A stretch of 36,102 bases of DNA from Leptolyngbyaceae cyanobacterium MP9P1.79 (GTDB lineage: Bacteria; Cyanobacteriota; Cyanobacteriia; JARCMD01): contig JARCMD010000061.1 of assembly GCA_030248885.1 (NCBI GenBank), positions 1 through 36,102 of the forward strand, given 5' to 3'. A program made the translations under genes and the position numbers. Below the pieces are notes generated by a model, which saw only the letters and a list, made by a program, of their open reading frames with translations, was not told where the DNA came from and did no database searches. Numbering within the stretch: the first letter of the stretch is position 1; each line of letters starts with the position of its first letter. Shown here piece after piece: positions 27,532 through 35,731 of the stretch.

Positions 27532-28542
27532 ATGACTCGCTCAGCTTGCTTAATTTTCAACCCAGTTGCCGGACAGGGAAATCCAGAAGTAGACCTGGAA
27601 AGAATTAAAACCCTTTTGGAGCCTACGATCGCCCTTGATATTCACATGACAACGGAAGAAATAGATGCTGATCACCTCGCCCGTGAAGCCGTGAAACGGG
27701 GTGTGGAAGCCATCATTGCCTCTGGAGGCGATGGCACCCTGTCAGCCACCGCCGCCGCTTTGGTTGGCACTAATATTCCCTTTGGGGTCATTTCCCGTGG
27801 AACCGCGAACGCCTTTGCCAATGCCTTGGGCATTCCTGACACGATCGACGCAGCCTGTCAGGTTATTCTTCAAGGCAAAACTCAGGTGGTTGATGCCGCC
27901 TACTGCAATGGCAAACCAATGATTCTCTTGGCAGGGATTGGGTTTGAGGCAGAGGCCGTGGAGCAAGCGAGCCGCGAGTCAAAAAATCGCTTTGGCATGT
28001 TGGCCTATATTTTGGCAGGGGTGAGGCAACTGCAAAACTTGCAGACCTTTGAAGCCGAGATTGAGACAGAGGACAAGATTATTAGCGTGACAGCTACGGC
28101 AGTGACGATCGCCAATGCGGCTCCAAATACTTCAATTTTGGCTCAGGGGCCAGCGGGGGTTGTGTTTGATGATGGAGTTTTGGATGTCACGATCGTGGCT
28201 CCGGCAAATGTGGCAGGGGCGATCGCCGCCTCCTACAACTTGCTCAGAACGGCCTTCAGCGGGTTGGCCAGCCAACGGGATGACATTGGTTATCTGCGGG
28301 CGAAAAGTATTAAGGTCAAAACTGAGCCGCCGCAAAAAGTGGTGCTGGATGGCGAGATTATCGGGACAACTCCGATCGAGATAGAGTGCGTACCCGGTGG
28401 ATTGACCGTGTTCGTTCCTACCGCTGAGGAAGAGGAAGAGGCTCTGTTGGAAAAGCTGGAAGGTCTACCTAACTTGGTCATTGAAGACAAAGTGATGAAG
28501 GCAAAGCCTGAAATTGAGGCTGAAGTCCTTATGGCTGGATAA
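27532..28542 (+). CDS. Diacylglycerol kinase family lipid kinase (YegS/DgkB-like)
   Basis: 336-aa soluble lipid kinase homologue. It shows FNPVAGQGNP at 9-18, the nucleotide-binding GGDGTLSATAAAL at 65-77, and PFGVISRGTANAFANALGIP near 84-103. A C-terminal beta-sandwich part ends around VVLDGEIIGTTPIEIECVPG. Families with this core phosphorylate diacylglycerol, sphingosine-like bases or phosphatidylglycerol; the sequence does not tell which. The GTANAFANALGIP wording and length are typical of cyanobacterial YegS/BmrU members. The C-terminal 50 residues are acidic and outside the core. It is divergent from sodB and converges with the DUF1003 gene with 19 nt between stops. Confidence 0.93.
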   Translation: MTRSACLIFNPVAGQGNPEVDLERIKTLLEPTIALDIHMTTEEIDADHLAREAVKRGVEAIIASGGDGTLSATAAALVGTNIPFGVISRGTANAFANALGIPDTIDAACQVILQGKTQVVDAAYCNGKPMILLAGIGFEAEAVEQASRESKNRFGMLAYILAGVRQLQNLQTFEAEIETEDKIISVTATAVTIANAAPNTSILAQGPAGVVFDDGVLDVTIVAPANVAGAIAASYNLLRTAFSGLASQRDDIGYLRAKSIKVKTEPPQKVVLDGEIIGTTPIEIECVPGGLTVFVPTAEEEEEALLEKLEGLPNLVIEDKVMKAKPEIEAEVLMAG

Positions 28543-28561
28543 TAAGCCCTAAACTCCCTTC

Positions 28562-29485
28562 CTACAAATCAGTTTCGCCCTGAAAGGGTTTACTCAACAG
28601 ATCTTTGAAAACTTCTTTGGCTGAAGCATCTTTGGAGCTTATTTCTCCTTGAGACTTAAGTTGTGGCTCTGTTTGACGTAGACGCTCCTCCATCTCATTC
28701 CGTAGCGCTTGCACTTCTTGGAGAATCATCTCGATCGTCACCTCATTTTTGAGGTTGACCTTGTAATCTGCCTCCGCACGGGCGCGGTCTCGGAGTCCTT
28801 CCCGATTCTGGCTCATCACAATCAACGGCCCTTGCAACGCCACCAATACCGCCAAAATCAGGTTAAAGAAGACATAAGGATAGGGATCAAAGGGATTGCC
28901 CAATAGATGTAGGGAATTGACGATCATCCACGTCACAGTCGATCCCAGGAGAATAATAATAAACGCCCAACTGCCATTGAGTTCAGCCACTTTATCGGCG
29001 ATTCGATCGCTCCACGTCAGCGATCGTTCTATTTCCTCATCGACGTTTTTAGAAGTCCGTTGCGAAAGCAGGATATTTGTTTCCCGCAACCGCTCCGACA
29101 TCGTGTGCAAAATTGCCAAAGCAGCGCGGGGCTGCAACCCAATGTAGGTCAGCAGCATATCTCGTGTTAGCTCCAGCAGATCCACATCGGTCACTGCGCG
29201 GGCACTGGCACTGCGCGGCTTGTCATCCACCAACGCCAACTCGCCAAAATACTCGCCCTGAGTCAAATCTTTGAGTGAAATCAGCCGGGATGCCTCTCCA
29301 GGCATGAAAATATTCACATGCCCCTTGACCACAATGTACATCGTGGTGCCGATATCACCTTGCTTGAAAATAATCTGACCCGCTTCGTATCTGTGTAAGC
29401 TGACTGTCCGAGCCAGGGTATTGAGATCTGGACCACTCAACCCTTTGAACAGGTCTATGCTCTGCAAAAGTGTGGCTCTGCTCAT
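28562..29485 (-). CDS. Cyclic-nucleotide-binding domain plus DUF1003 membrane protein
   Basis: 307 aa from the ATG giving MSRATLLQSI; the open frame upstream adds 24 residues that do not look conserved. Residues 10-120 form a cNMP-binding domain (FKGLSGPDLNTLAR, YEAGQIIFKQGDIGTTMYIV, and the phosphate-binding cassette FGELALVDDKPRSASARA at 80-97). The R and E of the cassette are present, so nucleotide binding is plausible. DUF1003 follows: SDRIADKVAELNGSWAFIII and NPFDPYPYVFFNLILAVLVA with two membrane helices (about 173-195 and 203-225), then IVMSQNREGLRDRARAEADY. A helical cytoplasmic tail of about 55 residues is likely a coiled coil. DUF1003 proteins have no settled function; this architecture suggests a cAMP-sensing membrane protein (inference). 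Confidence 0.92.
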   Translation of the reverse strand: MSRATLLQSIDLFKGLSGPDLNTLARTVSLHRYEAGQIIFKQGDIGTTMYIVVKGHVNIFMPGEASRLISLKDLTQGEYFGELALVDDKPRSASARAVTDVDLLELTRDMLLTYIGLQPRAALAILHTMSERLRETNILLSQRTSKNVDEEIERSLTWSDRIADKVAELNGSWAFIIILLGSTVTWMIVNSLHLLGNPFDPYPYVFFNLILAVLVALQGPLIVMSQNREGLRDRARAEADYKVNLKNEVTIEMILQEVQALRNEMEERLRQTEPQLKSQGEISSKDASAKEVFKDLLSKPFQGETDL

Positions 29486-30369
29486 GAAGTTGCCAGTGGA
29501 GTTAGGAAGGACATCACAGAGAAACCAGCCATCTAATGGAGTAGCCCCGCTACCCACAACGGTTCAGATAAAATCTTGAGACATCCGATCGATGGGATAC
29601 CCGATCGAGGGGATGGGAGGGTCGCAATCCCACAGAGTCCCAGGAGAATCGATCGCACATTGCTCTCGTTGACAAAGCCAAGGCTACATTATCCCATCCC
29701 AAGACTGGGTTTGGAAGAAACTCTTGAAGTCCTAAAGGATTGACAGTCCCAACTTGTTGCTGACAAGAGTTGCTGACAAGAGTAGCCTCTGACACTCGTT
29801 TTGCCTGCTAAAGAAACCCCAGAATGTCCAAGGGGCTGGAAACGCGATCGACGATTTTAGTGATCTATTGTCTCTACAGTTCAAAACTGGGGCGGGAGTT
29901 TTATGCAGGTAATTCAGTCACCTCTTAGCGACAGTATTCTCTAAAAACACCTTAATCTATTTCCCAAGACTGATGCCTAAGGGGAGGCATGATTCAGTCA
30001 TTATTGATCCATCCATGATGTTAGTTGTGGGCGATCGTCTTCATCATCAATTCAGCTATTTTCATGTGACACTTCGAGAACAGACCCTAGTCTTACCAAG
30101 AGCTTGAATCCAAACGTTAAAACTAGGATATAGCAAGAGGGATTTGAGCTTACCTGTCATGGAGTTCCTTACCTCTAAGCTAGTTATAAGACTGCTCAAC
30201 TGTCATGTAGCTGTGAAATAATAGGATTGAGATTCTAAAAACTCTTACTTCAAACTATTAGCGTTTTACAGTTGTAATTGACCTATCTTCTTTGGAACTT
30301 TTCATATTATTCCTCCGACTTTTAAGGTAGGAAGCTAACAGTAAACCCGACTCATTGAGGACAATGAAA
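29486..30369. other. Long gene-free stretch (884 nt)
   Basis: I find no convincing gene. The only frame of note (29550-29795, minus) has no family-like sequence and no ribosome-binding site. There is a perfect 13-bp tandem repeat, TTGCTGACAAGAG at 29757-29769 and 29770-29782. A weak inverted repeat CCTAGTCTT...AAAACTAGG lies near 30088-30128. AT-rich DNA upstream of 30355 should hold the promoter of the barrel-protein gene. A small RNA is possible but unsupported. Confidence 0.5.
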
Positions 30370-30894
30370 ATGAAATCTCTTAATCTACTTGCAGTTTCTG
30401 CTTTAGCAACTCTCACCCTGGTATCCGGCTTAATCTCTGCCAAATCTGCCTCTGCCCAACCCGCTGGGTTTGACGGGAGTTATGTTGGGGCTGGGGTTTC
30501 GGCTGGGGCAACCAGTGGCGGACAGGGCAACGACCCAGCGGCATTTGGTGGCAACATTCAGGGGCGGTTTGCCATTCCTCAAAGCCCAGTTTCGGTGCGG
30601 GGTGCCGTCCTTTGGACAGACCAAACCAGCGCCATTATGCCTATGCTCTCCTACGACGTACCTGTCAGCAATAACGCAAATGTGTACGTTGGTGGTGGCT
30701 ACTCCTTCGTTGAATCTCCCGGCAAAAACACTCCCCTAGGAAACCGCAATTCCGTGGTCTTGACCGTTGGGGCAGAAGCCGAAGTTGTCAAAGATGTGGT
30801 GGTCTATGGCGATACGAAATTTGGGATTAATGCCTACCAAAATAGCCCTGCTTCTGCCCTGAGCTTCCAAGCGGGTGTAGGTTATCGCTTCTAA
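30370..30894 (+). CDS. Small outer-membrane beta-barrel protein, secreted
   Basis: 174 aa from the ATG at 30370. GAGGA at 30357-30361 is eight nt from this ATG but only two from the ATG at 30364, so the later start is preferred. A clear signal peptide (LNLLAVSALATLTLVSGLIS) ends at SASA before QPAGFDG. The mature part is rich in alternating polar/hydrophobic strands and glycine: GSYVGAGVSAGATSGG, IQGRFAIPQSPVSVRGAVLW, VYVGGGYSFV, VVVYGDTKFGINAY. It ends in AGVGYRF; a final phenylalanine is the usual outer-membrane assembly signal. About eight strands would suit an OmpA/OmpW-size barrel. The family is seen in cyanobacteria without a defined role. Confidence 0.82.
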   Translation: MKSLNLLAVSALATLTLVSGLISAKSASAQPAGFDGSYVGAGVSAGATSGGQGNDPAAFGGNIQGRFAIPQSPVSVRGAVLWTDQTSAIMPMLSYDVPVSNNANVYVGGGYSFVESPGKNTPLGNRNSVVLTVGAEAEVVKDVVVYGDTKFGINAYQNSPASALSFQAGVGYRF

Positions 30895-30936
30895 TGGTGC
30901 AAGACAACGGTTGCCAAACAAACGTCGCGAAACAAA

Positions 30937-30966
30937 GTGCCAAGCGATCGGCCGATCGCTTGGCAC
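30937..30966. other. 30-bp perfect palindrome between the barrel gene and hemB
   Basis: GTGCCAAGCGATCGG (30937-30951) is followed directly by its exact complement to 30966, giving a 13-bp stem with a four-base loop. The centre is built from two overlapping CGATCG-type words. An A-run (30969-30974) follows on the plus strand, which gives a T-run before, not after, the hairpin on the minus strand. It lies 43 nt after the barrel gene and could protect or end that transcript, but the T-run is missing on the plus side. Confidence 0.7.
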
Positions 30967-30995
30967 CCAAAAAATTCCTCGACAAATCTCTACCC

Positions 30996-31035
30996 CCTAA
31001 AACCTCTTGTAACGTGAGTTACAGGAGGTTTTAGG
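30996..31035 (-). terminator. Long hairpin spanning the hemB stop codon
   Basis: CCTAAAACCTCTTGTAAC (30996-31013) pairs with GTTACAGGAGGTTTTAGG (31018-31035) over 18 positions with one G-U, around GTGA. The hemB stop codon (31031-31033) lies inside the stem. There is no T-run on the minus strand after it, so it is a terminator-like or RNA-stability element and not a textbook terminator. Confidence 0.65.
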
Positions 31036-32014
31036 TATTGAGCCAACGGGCAGCATCTTTGGCGTAATAGGTGAGAATCAAATCGGCTCCAGCCCGCTTA
31101 AACCCAGTCAGGGTTTCCATCACCACGCGCTCTTCGTCGATCCAGCCATTCAGGGCAGCAGCCTTGATCATGGCGTATTCTCCAGAGACGTTGTAAGCAG
31201 CAACGGGCAGATTTGTGGCTTCTTTCACCCGCCAAATGATATCCATGTAGGCGAGGGCAGGCTTGACCATGAGCATATCTGCGCCCTCAGCCATGTCGAT
31301 CGCGATCTCCTTCAGGGCTTCTCGACCGTTGGCGGGGTCCATCTGGTAGGTGCGCCGATCGCCAAATTGGGGGGTAGAATCGGCGGCATCGCGGAAGGGG
31401 CCGTAGTAGGCAGAAGCATACTTAGCGGCATAGGACAAAATGGGAGTATCTTCGTAGCCTGCTTCATCTAGACCCGCTCTAATCGCTTGCACAAACCCAT
31501 CCATCATCCCTGATGGCGCGATAATGTCGGCTCCGGCTTTCACCTGGGAAACCGCTGTTTTTTTGAGCAATTCTAAGGTGGGATCATTGAGGACACGTCC
31601 GGTCAAATCTCCCACTTGCAAGTAGCCGCAATGCCCGTGGGAGGTGTACTCGCAGAGGCACGTATCGGCGATGATGATCAGGTCAGGAACCGCTTCCTTT
31701 ACAGCGGTGGCAGCGGTTTGCACAATGCCGTGATCATGCCAAGCGCCCGTTGCGTCAGTATCCTTGGTATCGGGAATGCCAAACAAAATAATGGCAGGAA
31801 TGCCGAGGTTGTAGACTTCTTTCGCTTCTTCAACAATTTTATCCACGGAAAGCTGATAGACCCCTGGCATCGATCGCACTTCCTGGGAAAATCCGGTGCC
31901 GGGAACCGCAAATAGGGGATAAATTAAATCATTGGTCGTTAAAATCGTCTCTCGCACCATGCGGCGGAGTTGGGGATGGTTGCGGAGACGGCGGGGACGT
32001 TGGGTAGGAAACAT
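31031..32014 (-). CDS. hemB: Porphobilinogen synthase (delta-aminolevulinate dehydratase)
   Basis: Joins two 5-aminolevulinate molecules into porphobilinogen, feeding haem, chlorophyll and bilin synthesis; cytoplasmic, usually an octamer. 327 aa, normal length. Catalytic lysines are K198 ([17 protein letters not shown]) and K251 ([14 protein letters not shown]). The metal-site segment [15 protein letters not shown] has C119, C121 and C129, the zinc-type cysteines, and not the Asp-rich magnesium type of plants. [13 protein letters not shown] and [11 protein letters not shown] are conserved. Stand-alone gene, divergent from the methyltransferase gene 156 nt away. The GUN4-domain gene of the same pathway area is 26 kb off and not part of an operon. 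Confidence 0.97.
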   Translation of the reverse strand: MFPTQRPRRLRNHPQLRRMVRETILTTNDLIYPLFAVPGTGFSQEVRSMPGVYQLSVDKIVEEAKEVYNLGIPAIILFGIPDTKDTDATGAWHDHGIVQTAATAVKEAVPDLIIIADTCLCEYTSHGHCGYLQVGDLTGRVLNDPTLELLKKTAVSQVKAGADIIAPSGMMDGFVQAIRAGLDEAGYEDTPILSYAAKYASAYYGPFRDAADSTPQFGDRRTYQMDPANGREALKEIAIDMAEGADMLMVKPALAYMDIIWRVKEATNLPVAAYNVSGEYAMIKAAALNGWIDEERVVMETLTGFKRAGADLILTYYAKDAARWLNT

Positions 32015-32170
32015 GGAGCTTACAGGATTTTTTATCAGTTTAGGACGGGTTGGGAGTCCAAAACTCGCTCCTTAAGTAACGTTCTGTGTAGTGGTTTTTA
32101 TAGAAGCACGATTTTTGCTGTCGGTATAAGGCTATTAACTGAATCATTGGCATTCCGCTGAAAAATCACC

Positions 32171-33037
32171 ATGTTAGAAGAACTGGAATTATTATTGATT
32201 GAAAGTCTGGATGCTGCTGTACCGTGCCGGGTGTGCGGCGGGATGTCCTTGCCTAAATTTTCGCAACTTGTACTCGATCGTATAGAGGCCCACTATTACG
32301 AATGCTTAGAGTGTCAGACCCTACAGGTGATCAATCCAGACTGGCTAAATCAGGTTTATGTGCAGGATGATGCTGGGATTAGTGACTTGGATTTGGAGTT
32401 GGTACAGCGTTGTCTACAGCTTCGTCATCTGATACTAAATTGTTTTCAAGCTGGATTATTTCCTGGTCGCCGGGCGCTCGATTACGGAGCAGGTTCAGCC
32501 CTACTGGTTCGCTTACTACGAGATATAGGATTGGATGCTTATGGCTATGAACCCTATGTCAATCCGCTACATGCCCGCTCTTTTATGGTGTCAGACTTGG
32601 CTCCTCCTCCCTACGATTTGATTACAATGATTGAAGTTGTGGAGCATTTGGTGAACCCACAGGAGGTCTTGACCCAAGTTTCAGAGCTACTCTCACCAGG
32701 AGGCACCATTTTAATTTCAACAAGCCGCTACGATCCAGAGCGCCACGATCACACTTGGGCCTATCTTTGCCCAGCTATTGGTCAACACATTACATTTTAC
32801 ACCGATACAGCTTTTAAGTACCTAGCCGATAAATTGGGGCTGTCGCTCAGGTTCTTGAATGGTGGCTTGTGTCTGCTGACTAGCCGATCTTCCTCAGAGC
32901 AGTATCAGAGCTATTTGCAACAAGCAGTTCAAACCTATACTGAACAATGTCAAATTCTGGATCAAATGGGGTTAGGTTATGACTATTCCTACGCCGGGGC
33001 TGATGAAGAGCAAGTTCGGCAAAATTTGTTCTCGTAG
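32171..33037 (+). CDS. SAM-dependent methyltransferase with N-terminal Cys4 segment
   Basis: 288 aa. The N-terminus has two CxxC pairs (C19/C22 in PCRVCGG and C45/C48 in YECLECQTLQV), likely a small zinc ribbon, as in several sugar and natural-product C-methyltransferases. The class I fold follows: motif I ALDYGAGSALLVRLL (102-116), the acidic residue at GYEPYVNPL, DLITMIEVVEHLVNPQEVLT (149-168) and LSPGGTILISTSRYDP. DHTWAYLCPAIGQHITFYTD resembles the substrate side of that group. Substrate not identifiable; the target could be a sugar nucleotide or lipid-linked sugar (inference). No sugar-biosynthesis genes are adjacent. The next gene starts 149 nt later on the same strand. Confidence 0.85.
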   Translation: MLEELELLLIESLDAAVPCRVCGGMSLPKFSQLVLDRIEAHYYECLECQTLQVINPDWLNQVYVQDDAGISDLDLELVQRCLQLRHLILNCFQAGLFPGRRALDYGAGSALLVRLLRDIGLDAYGYEPYVNPLHARSFMVSDLAPPPYDLITMIEVVEHLVNPQEVLTQVSELLSPGGTILISTSRYDPERHDHTWAYLCPAIGQHITFYTDTAFKYLADKLGLSLRFLNGGLCLLTSRSSSEQYQSYLQQAVQTYTEQCQILDQMGLGYDYSYAGADEEQVRQNLFS

Positions 33038-33185
33038 ACAAAGGCGTGGTTTGTCTACCCTTGTTCACAGAGGTTGCGGATTTTGCGGAGTGCAACTCCA
33101 ATGAAAATCACCTTAGTAGGTATAAGTAAACTGGATTTTAGGATAGGGGCACAAATTTTTAAGCCTAAGTTTTAAGTAAGATTCC

Positions 33186-33854
33186 ATGAATCAAATTGGA
33201 TTCAATTTAGTCGCGATCGGCATTTTTTCAGTTACATTTTTCAGTTTGCTCGGCCCGTGGCTGCATATCTCGCCCGTGATTCCTGCTGTCACAACCTTTG
33301 CTGCGTTGGGATTGCTAACTCTCGATACCCTGACATGGCGGGGACAGGGCAGAGTTCTCCTACTAGACTGGTTTGCCCAGCAAGATAGCAGCCATCGGCA
33401 ACGGGTGCTGCACCACGAAGCCGGACATTTTCTCGTTGCCTACTTACTAGAAATTCCAGTCACAGGATATACTCTGACCGCTTGGGATGCCCTGCAACAG
33501 CGTCAGACTGGACAAGGCGGAGTCAGCTTCGACTGCCAGGATTTGGACACAGAACTTCAGCAGGGTACCCTTTCCGCTCGGCTTCTAGACCGTTACTGTA
33601 CGGTGTGGATGGCAGGTGTGGCAGCAGAAACTCTGATTTACGGAAGTGCTGAAGGGGGAGGGGACGATCGCCAGAAATTTCAAACTCTGTGGCAGCAGTT
33701 GCAGCGTCCCTTTGCAGAATGCCAACAAAAGCAACGTGAGTCAGTGTTGAAAGCGCAGGAATCGCTACGTGAGCATCAACCAGCTTACGAAGCTCTCGTT
33801 AAAGCAATGGGGCAAAGGCTAGAGGTATCTGAGTGTCTTAAAGCGATTCATTAA
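33186..33854 (+). CDS. Stand-alone M41-like (FtsH-type) membrane zinc protease domain
   Basis: 222 aa. Two hydrophobic segments near the start (about 8-24 and 33-50) should place it in the membrane. After RVLLLDWFAQQDSSHRQRVL comes HHEAGHFLVAYLLEIPVTGY, with zinc ligands H77 and H81 and catalytic E78 (HEAGH). In FtsH the third ligand is an aspartate after a GG/AAE region; here MAGVAAETLIYGSAEGGGDD gives candidates D160/D161. The AAA+ ATPase part of FtsH is entirely absent: only about 55 residues precede the HEAGH helix beyond the membrane part. So it could be an ATP-independent peptidase or a partner of other FtsH subunits. Related cyanobacterial proteins are annotated as peptidase M41 or ATP-dependent zinc protease-like. 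Substrate unknown. Confidence 0.85.
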   Translation: MNQIGFNLVAIGIFSVTFFSLLGPWLHISPVIPAVTTFAALGLLTLDTLTWRGQGRVLLLDWFAQQDSSHRQRVLHHEAGHFLVAYLLEIPVTGYTLTAWDALQQRQTGQGGVSFDCQDLDTELQQGTLSARLLDRYCTVWMAGVAAETLIYGSAEGGGDDRQKFQTLWQQLQRPFAECQQKQRESVLKAQESLREHQPAYEALVKAMGQRLEVSECLKAIH

Positions 33855-33988
33855 CACTTATAAACTTCCAACTAAAAACTATCGTGAAGCTTTTTAGGGA
33901 CGAGGCATCAAGATCAGGTTTCTTGAAATCATCAAAAAATTGTTTGCTGAATGCTTTGCCCCTATGTGTAGCTTGGCAACCAATACCT

Positions 33989-34417
33989 TTAATCGCCACC
34001 TACGTTGATATCAGTGCCGTGAATTTGGGCCCCAGTCAGGTTAACCTTGGCTAGCACTGCCCCCGCCACATCTGCATGATAGATCTGCGCTTGGCTGAAA
34101 TTGACGCTGGTGAGATTCGCGTTTGTCAGACTAGCATTGGTGACCAAGGCTCCAGTTAAGTTGGCTCCTCGGAGATTCGCCCCGGTTAGATCTGCGCCTT
34201 CTAGGTTGGCGTTGGTGAGAATGGCTTGCTGCAAGTTGGCTCCCCGGAGGTCAGCCCCTAGCAGGTGGGCAGCGCTCAAGTTGGCTCCAGACAGATCACA
34301 TCCTGCACAGGCTCCGGTTGACAGCAATTGCTTAATGTGGGCGGGGTTTGCTGCCATTGCTGGAATGGCTAGCGTGGTTGTGGTGATTAGGGTGACGATC
34401 GCAAAAATTCTTTTCAT
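33989..34417 (-). CDS. Secreted pentapeptide-repeat protein
   Basis: 142 aa from the ATG giving MKRIFAIVTL, which has GGAGGGA directly upstream; an earlier ATG would lengthen it by eight residues only. Signal peptide: basic start, hydrophobic ITTTTLAIPAMA, cleavage likely after AMAA. After HIKQLLSTGACAGCDLSGAN the rest is pentapeptide repeats of the A(D/N)LxG type: LLGADLRGANLQQAILTNAN, LEGADLTGANLRGANLTGAL, ending NVGGD. About 18 repeats would build a right-handed square helix roughly four to five coils long. Small periplasmic or lumenal versions like this are common in cyanobacteria; function unknown. The CAGC pair before the repeats is typical of this group. Confidence 0.93.
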   Translation of the reverse strand: MKRIFAIVTLITTTTLAIPAMAANPAHIKQLLSTGACAGCDLSGANLSAAHLLGADLRGANLQQAILTNANLEGADLTGANLRGANLTGALVTNASLTNANLTSVNFSQAQIYHADVAGAVLAKVNLTGAQIHGTDINVGGD

Positions 34418-34582
34418 ACGTCCCTCCAAGGGAGTTAGCAAACAATTCAGGTGCTTCTATGGACTAGCTTGCCTCAGCGAAAGTCTTTTTTCCTCATGCA
34501 ACAGGAGGATTTCCGTTGAGGGATTGACTTGGCGCGGAATGCTTTCTCTAGCTACAATTTGCCCTCTGCTAATTTCGGCGCG

Positions 34583-35731
34583 CTAAGTTCGATCGTCTAC
34601 CACAAAAAATAGCCTACCCAGCCCATACAGTACTGTTGCTCGATAGCGATAAAGCAGCAGGGTCAAAATAGGCACAACGAAACAACACGCCATGAACCAG
34701 CCTGCGACGACTGATAGATCAACCCGCAGATACTCAACGGCAATTCGCACAAAATCATTATCTAAGAGTCCGCCTTTGCCTTCTTCGTAATACTCCCGGA
34801 AGTCGGGATCGTAGATGAGTTGATAGGAAAATTTGATGTCGTAGGCGATGAAAAATAGCCCCAACATGGCATAAAGTGGGCGTTCTAACCCATAGCGACA
34901 CCCGTAGCCACTGATAGCCCTATAGATAAAAACAATGGCAAACAGTAGCTCAAACCCATGACCCATAGAAATAAACAGAATTTCATGGAGAGCGGTGAAG
35001 GCACAGAAACTGTAGATAACAATGACAGCTAATAAAAATCTTAAGAATAAATAATTGTGACGGTAGTAGTAGTAGGCAAAACCAAATGCTCCGTAGGCGA
35101 GCAAAATAATAAGGTTGGAGCGTTCCATTTGCATCGTGACACCCCCACCATAGATAAAGTCAAAGGAGGGAATGGCGGGGTAACCGAAGATCCACGAAAA
35201 AAATGTGTGTCCCAGTTCGTGAACGATCGTTTTCAAAGGTTGCAACAGAAAGGCAGGTTGGCGGAGGGCAAAAATTAGAACTGTGAGAAAAAGTCCTGCA
35301 CCTAGAGCCTTCCAGCCTTCTGCATCAATTTTTTGCACCGCCCGTTTGGGTGAACTATCTTCCACAATGACGATCGGAGTCGCAGGGTTGTAATGAGATT
35401 TAGGTGTTGGATAGGATGAGGAAATCGCATCAACGATCGCTATATCAAAGTCCTCCGTCCAATCAGGGAAATCTTCACCCTGCCGAATGGCAAACAGACT
35501 AACCGAGGTAATGGATTTGGGCTGTAAACGGGCAAGCTCAGCTTTTACCAACGCCGTGGAGGTGGCTTGGTGGGGAGTATCCAGGGACTCCAACATGACT
35601 TGTAGACAAGCTCCCTGACGGGTTGCCTTAGCCAAAATGCCTTGGGATTGCAGCCTCCGGTTAAGTAGGTGGACGATCGCCTCTGGATTGCCTTGTCTGG
35701 CTTGCTCCAGCAGATTGGGCTGAGTCATCAA
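34583..35731 (-). CDS. Multi-pass membrane protein with HELGH zinc-peptidase motif
   Basis: 382 aa. Residues about 5-100 are a soluble N-domain (LLEQARQGNPEAIVHLLNRR, ACLQVMLES, FPDWTEDFDIAIV) of a type that recurs at the front of varied cyanobacterial membrane proteins. A linker follows, then from about 140 several membrane helices. The second hydrophobic region holds IVHELGHTFFSWIFGYPAIP, with H171, E172 and H175 arranged as in metallopeptidases, then SFDFIYGGGVTMQ. Four or more further helices follow (NLIILLAYGAFGFAYYYYRH, FLLAVIVIYSFCAFTALHEI, AIVFIYRAISG, ending VPILTLLLYRYR). The FGYP/GGG context suggests an M50-like site, but no second metal motif of the LDG type is evident. Activity is unproven. 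Confidence 0.8.
   Translation of the reverse strand: MMTQPNLLEQARQGNPEAIVHLLNRRLQSQGILAKATRQGACLQVMLESLDTPHQATSTALVKAELARLQPKSITSVSLFAIRQGEDFPDWTEDFDIAIVDAISSSYPTPKSHYNPATPIVIVEDSSPKRAVQKIDAEGWKALGAGLFLTVLIFALRQPAFLLQPLKTIVHELGHTFFSWIFGYPAIPSFDFIYGGGVTMQMERSNLIILLAYGAFGFAYYYYRHNYLFLRFLLAVIVIYSFCAFTALHEILFISMGHGFELLFAIVFIYRAISGYGCRYGLERPLYAMLGLFFIAYDIKFSYQLIYDPDFREYYEEGKGGLLDNDFVRIAVEYLRVDLSVVAGWFMACCFVVPILTLLLYRYRATVLYGLGRLFFVVDDRT

Noticed and set aside
29550-29795. Small minus-strand gene upstream of the DUF1003 gene
   Set aside because: No ribosome-binding site, no hydrophobic or domain pattern, and a stop before the DUF1003 start.
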